From assembly GCA_900319245.1 (NCBI GenBank), contig ONNQ01000001.1:62001-126000 (forward strand): DNA of 64,000 nt, written 5' to 3'. Under the pieces are notes generated by a model. That model had not been told where the DNA came from. It ran no database searches and worked only from the letters and a program-made list of their open reading frames with translations. This document shows, piece after piece, positions 61,356-64,000 of this stretch. The translations under genes were made by a program, and so were the position numbers. Every line of letters starts with the position of its first letter. The stretch's first letter is position 1. This DNA comes from an uncultured Lachnospiraceae bacterium (lineage in GTDB: Bacteria; Bacillota; Clostridia; Lachnospirales; Lachnospiraceae).

Positions 61356-63515
61356 TTACATAAGGCCTCTCTTCTCGGCGATGATGACAGCAGTGTGCTT
61401 GACGTCGATCGGAATATCTCTCGCGTCAAGACCGCCGCTGATCTGCATCATGCAGCCGGGGCAGTCGACAGCTACGGTGTCCGCGCCGGTCTCTTTGATG
61501 TGTTCAACCTTGCGCTCGAGGATCGGCGCCGCGACCTCAGGGAACTTGATACTGTAGGTTCCGCCGAATCCGCAGCAGTTATCGCTTTCCTTCATCTCGG
61601 TGAGATGGACGCCCTTGGTGTGTGTGAGCAGCTCTCTCTGCTCCTTGAACACGCCCATGGATCTCTTGAGGTGGCAGGAATCGTGATAGGTGATATTGAG
61701 TTCTTTTCCGTCGCCCTCGTCGGAGAGACCGCCGAGCATATGGAACAGCTTGCAGAAGTCGTAGCTCTTCTCGCCGAGCTCTTTGGCCTTGGCCAGCATC
61801 TCGGGATCATCCTGGAAGAACTGCTCGTACTCTCTGATCTGATGTGTGCAGGTAGGGCATGCGGAAACGATATAATCGTAGTTCTCGGCAGCCATTGCGT
61901 TGATATTGAGCTCCGCCGTCTTCTTGGCGTTTTCTCTGTCGCCCATGTAGGTGGCAGGCGCGCCGCAGCAGGACTGACCCATGGGCATATCTACAACATA
62001 GCCGATGGAGTTGAGGTCCTTGATCACCGCCTTTGCGATGTCCACATAGACAAAGTCGAGGAGGCATCCGGTGAAGATCGCGATCTTGCCCTTAGGATTG
62101 GGAACATCCTGCTCAATGGTCGGGAAAATATCCCTGAAAGGAACCTGGGCGATCTTGGGAAGGCTTCTGCCTTCAGACAGACCGGACAGGAACATAGGCA
62201 GGTGACGCATCATGGGCTGGCCCTGCTTCATGAATGCGGGCTGTGCAACCGATGCAATACGGAGCATGGAGTGGAAGAGTTTTCTGTCGCTGACCGCATC
62301 CAGTGCGAACTTATAGGTCGGGTTCGGATGCTTCTCCATGCTGCGCTCACGCAGCTTCATGATCATTTCCGGAATGTGCAGGCCGCCGCCGCAGACCTCT
62401 TTACATCTGCCGCACTGCAGGCAGATATTCTGGATCTGTTCTGCGCGCTCTTCGGATACCAGGAAGTGGCTCAGCAGCGTGCCGATACCGCCGGTATAGA
62501 CTTTACTGCCGTATACATGGCCGCCAAGGAGTGCGAAGGCGGGACATACGTCAAGACATGCGCCGCAGCGGATGCAGTCGAAAATCTCACGGAACGACTC
62601 GTCCTTGAGGATCTCGCGTCTTCCCGGATCATCCAGGATCACGCAGTAGAAGTCTTTCTGGCCCTTCTCATCGGTATCCTTGTCAAGACAGACTTCCGTG
62701 GAACCGGTGTACAGGGACAGATAGGCGGTCAGTCTCTGCGCCGTGCCGTTGCGGGGGAGCGCTTTGAAAATATAGCGGGCATCGGTCAGGCTCTTGACGA
62801 ACTTCTCGATACCGAATACGTACAGATGGATCTTGGGAAGGGTGCCGACCATACGGCCGTTTCCTTCGTTGGTCATGGTAAAGACTGTGCCGGTCTCTGC
62901 AACAGCGACGTTGGCGCCGGATACGCCCATGTCCGCATGGGTGAATTTGTCACGCATGACCTTGCGGGCGGTCTTTACTTCTTCTGAAATGATCGGCTTA
63001 TTTTCAACCTTTGTATAATCGGTAAACAGATCCGCAACCTGCTCTTTATTCAGATGCAGAGCGGGCATAACCATGTGTACAGGCGTGTTGCCTTCCAGCG
63101 CGATGATGAATTCACCGAGGTCTGTCTCCTGCACGAGAACGCCGTCGTCGCCGAGGATCTTGTTCATATGGATCTCTTCTGACGCCATTGATTTGGATTT
63201 GACGATGGTCTGTACGCCTTTTTCCTTAACAAGGCCGCGAATGTATTCGATTGCGTCGTCTGCGCTGGTCGCATGGAAGACGTGACCGCCGCGAGCGGTG
63301 CAGTTCTTCGTAAACTCATCGATCATCTCGTCGATATGATCCGCAGCATACCCTTTTACTCTGCGGATGTTTTCACGCGTCTCTTCAAAATCGACGCCTT
63401 CATATGATTTGAGTCTTCTCTCGGGATATGTCTCGCAGAACGTGCCGAGTGTTCTGCCAAGCGTTTTATTATTGAGAGCAGACTTGATTTCCTGCTTCAA
63501 AGCTTCATTTGCCAT
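61356..63515 (-). CDS. lutBA: LutB-LutA fusion, lactate-utilisation iron-sulfur protein
   Basis: The 719-residue protein joins two parts of the LutABC L-lactate dehydrogenase. Residues 1 to about 300 are a LUD domain (KSKSMASEEIHMN, GANVAVAETGTVFTMTNEG). Two ferredoxin motifs follow, CIRCGACLDVCPAF and CLQCGRCKEVCGGG. The C-terminal 270 residues have two CCG modules: GCLLDF with QSCCGAP, and HDSCHLKRS with NCCGFGG. LutA and LutB are separate in Bacillus. It follows the lutC-like gene by 40 nt and has AGGAAGG before the ATG at 63515. Confidence 0.9.
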   Translation of the reverse strand: MANEALKQEIKSALNNKTLGRTLGTFCETYPERRLKSYEGVDFEETRENIRRVKGYAADHIDEMIDEFTKNCTARGGHVFHATSADDAIEYIRGLVKEKGVQTIVKSKSMASEEIHMNKILGDDGVLVQETDLGEFIIALEGNTPVHMVMPALHLNKEQVADLFTDYTKVENKPIISEEVKTARKVMRDKFTHADMGVSGANVAVAETGTVFTMTNEGNGRMVGTLPKIHLYVFGIEKFVKSLTDARYIFKALPRNGTAQRLTAYLSLYTGSTEVCLDKDTDEKGQKDFYCVILDDPGRREILKDESFREIFDCIRCGACLDVCPAFALLGGHVYGSKVYTGGIGTLLSHFLVSEERAEQIQNICLQCGRCKEVCGGGLHIPEMIMKLRERSMEKHPNPTYKFALDAVSDRKLFHSMLRIASVAQPAFMKQGQPMMRHLPMFLSGLSEGRSLPKIAQVPFRDIFPTIEQDVPNPKGKIAIFTGCLLDFVYVDIAKAVIKDLNSIGYVVDMPMGQSCCGAPATYMGDRENAKKTAELNINAMAAENYDYIVSACPTCTHQIREYEQFFQDDPEMLAKAKELGEKSYDFCKLFHMLGGLSDEGDGKELNITYHDSCHLKRSMGVFKEQRELLTHTKGVHLTEMKESDNCCGFGGTYSIKFPEVAAPILERKVEHIKETGADTVAVDCPGCMMQISGGLDARDIPIDVKHTAVIIAEKRGLM

Positions 63516-63555
63516 TCTGCTTCCTCCTTTCCTCTTTTCAATCAGGCATCTTTCG

Positions 63556-64000
63556 TTATACGTCGTTAATGACGACGACCGAAAGCTTCAGGGGACCATG
63601 TACGCCGACGGTGCTGACACATTCGATATCAGCTGTACGGCTGGGCCCTGTGACAAAGCCGACGAAAGCCGGAAGGGTTTCAAGTGAACAGAGTTTGTCG
63701 AACATGGCGTCATAATCGTCGACCATTTCCGACAGCTTGACGACGCCGATGCAGTATTCGGGCATAGTGGCAACGATTCTATTGTCGATGTCATCACCCA
63801 GCTGCACAATACTCCCCAGATCGGCAATCGCACACTGTGCTTCCAGCACACCTCCCTTAGCGGTCTCTGCATGTAACCGGATGTGGTCGGTATACACTTT
63901 CATGCCGGCATCAGCAAGAGCCTTCGCAAGACCGATCTCTTCAAGAAGCGGTGATTCTGCGATGCACACGGAATCAATTCCTGCCTCTTTATAGGCCTCT
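63556..64000 (-). CDS. lutC: LutC-like LUD-domain protein, cut by the window edge
   Basis: The 148 codons present form the C-terminal part of a LUD (YkgG/LutC) protein. The blocks AIADLGSIVQLGD, MPEYCIGVVKLSEMVDDYD, and FVTGPSRTADIECVSTVGVHGP are typical; the last is the LUD signature of LutC. The frame stays open to the right edge, so the start lies outside the window. It is the first visible gene of the lactate operon. Confidence 0.88.
   Translation of the reverse strand, partial: EAYKEAGIDSVCIAESPLLEEIGLAKALADAGMKVYTDHIRLHAETAKGGVLEAQCAIADLGSIVQLGDDIDNRIVATMPEYCIGVVKLSEMVDDYDAMFDKLCSLETLPAFVGFVTGPSRTADIECVSTVGVHGPLKLSVVVINDV

Noticed and set aside
61257..62987. Long plus-strand frame opposite lutBA
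   Set aside because: Antisense shadow of a gene with clear Fe-S motifs; no family resemblance.

Overview
The window looks like chromosome of an anaerobic Gram-positive bacterium of the Bacillota, most likely class Clostridia. The grounds are the oxygen-independent cobalamin pathway, lipoprotein-type binding proteins, Clostridia-style small proteins (ICTEC tail protein, two tiny cysteine proteins), A/G-rich ribosome sites, frequent GTG and TTG starts, a tRNA gene without an encoded CCA, and a GC content judged by eye to be in the mid fifties. Family or genus cannot be fixed from the sequence alone.

Region 1 (about 0.9-23.1 kb) is one long cobalamin locus on the + strand behind a cobalamin riboswitch with an intrinsic terminator. 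In order it carries a lipoprotein cobaltochelatase CbiK, a BtuF-like binding protein, CbiP, CbiC, CbiD, CbiF, BtuC, a BtuD/Cys-rich/CobT fusion, CbiB, CbiG-CbiH, CbiJ-CbiE-CbiT, CbiA, a CobU/CobU-like/CobC fusion, CobS and CobD. It combines uptake of corrinoid or its precursors with nearly all of the anaerobic synthesis route. CbiL, the uroporphyrinogen steps and the adenosyltransferase are not here. The locus is rich in gene fusions and short tandem repeats at gene junctions.

Region 2 (23.1-33.6 kb) is housekeeping and mixed metabolism: an aconitase-like hydratase with a palindromic operator, a LURP-one/tubby-like protein, an XdhC-type factor with unusual domain order, a GH51 arabinofuranosidase, an HTH membrane regulator, and a membrane redox pair (ICTEC protein plus a ferredoxin/TlpA fusion), then two tiny cysteine-containing proteins.

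Region 3 (about 33.6-44.7 kb) is an accessory island. It holds a serine recombinase translationally coupled to an MmeI-like restriction-modification fusion, a roughly 700-nt gene-free stretch with many strong hairpins (candidate large structured RNA) just upstream of a tyrosine-recombinase-like gene, an AbiE toxin-antitoxin pair with a three-copy operator, a sigma-like regulator, an XRE repressor, an excisionase-like protein and an integrase that abuts a tRNA-Pro(CGG) gene.

Region 4 (44.7-52.8 kb) holds a histidine phosphatase, a DMT transporter, NagA, a two-peptide micro-operon, a PfkB kinase, a 933-residue iron-sulfur flavoprotein of the GltD type and an orphan HypA.

Region 5 (52.8-64.0 kb) is a minus-strand operon, read from the right edge: LutC-like protein (cut by the window), LutB-LutA fusion, polyprenyl synthase, MenA, MenG, FixC, FixX, two ArsA-type ATPases and a lactate permease. 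Together they suggest lactate oxidation feeding a FixCX-type quinone oxidoreductase with its own quinone-tail enzymes. The two ATPases are the unexplained part. Apart from the riboswitch locus, the two places most likely to hold undescribed biology are the RNA/recombinase segment at 37.7-39.5 kb and the lactate/FixCX/ArsA operon.
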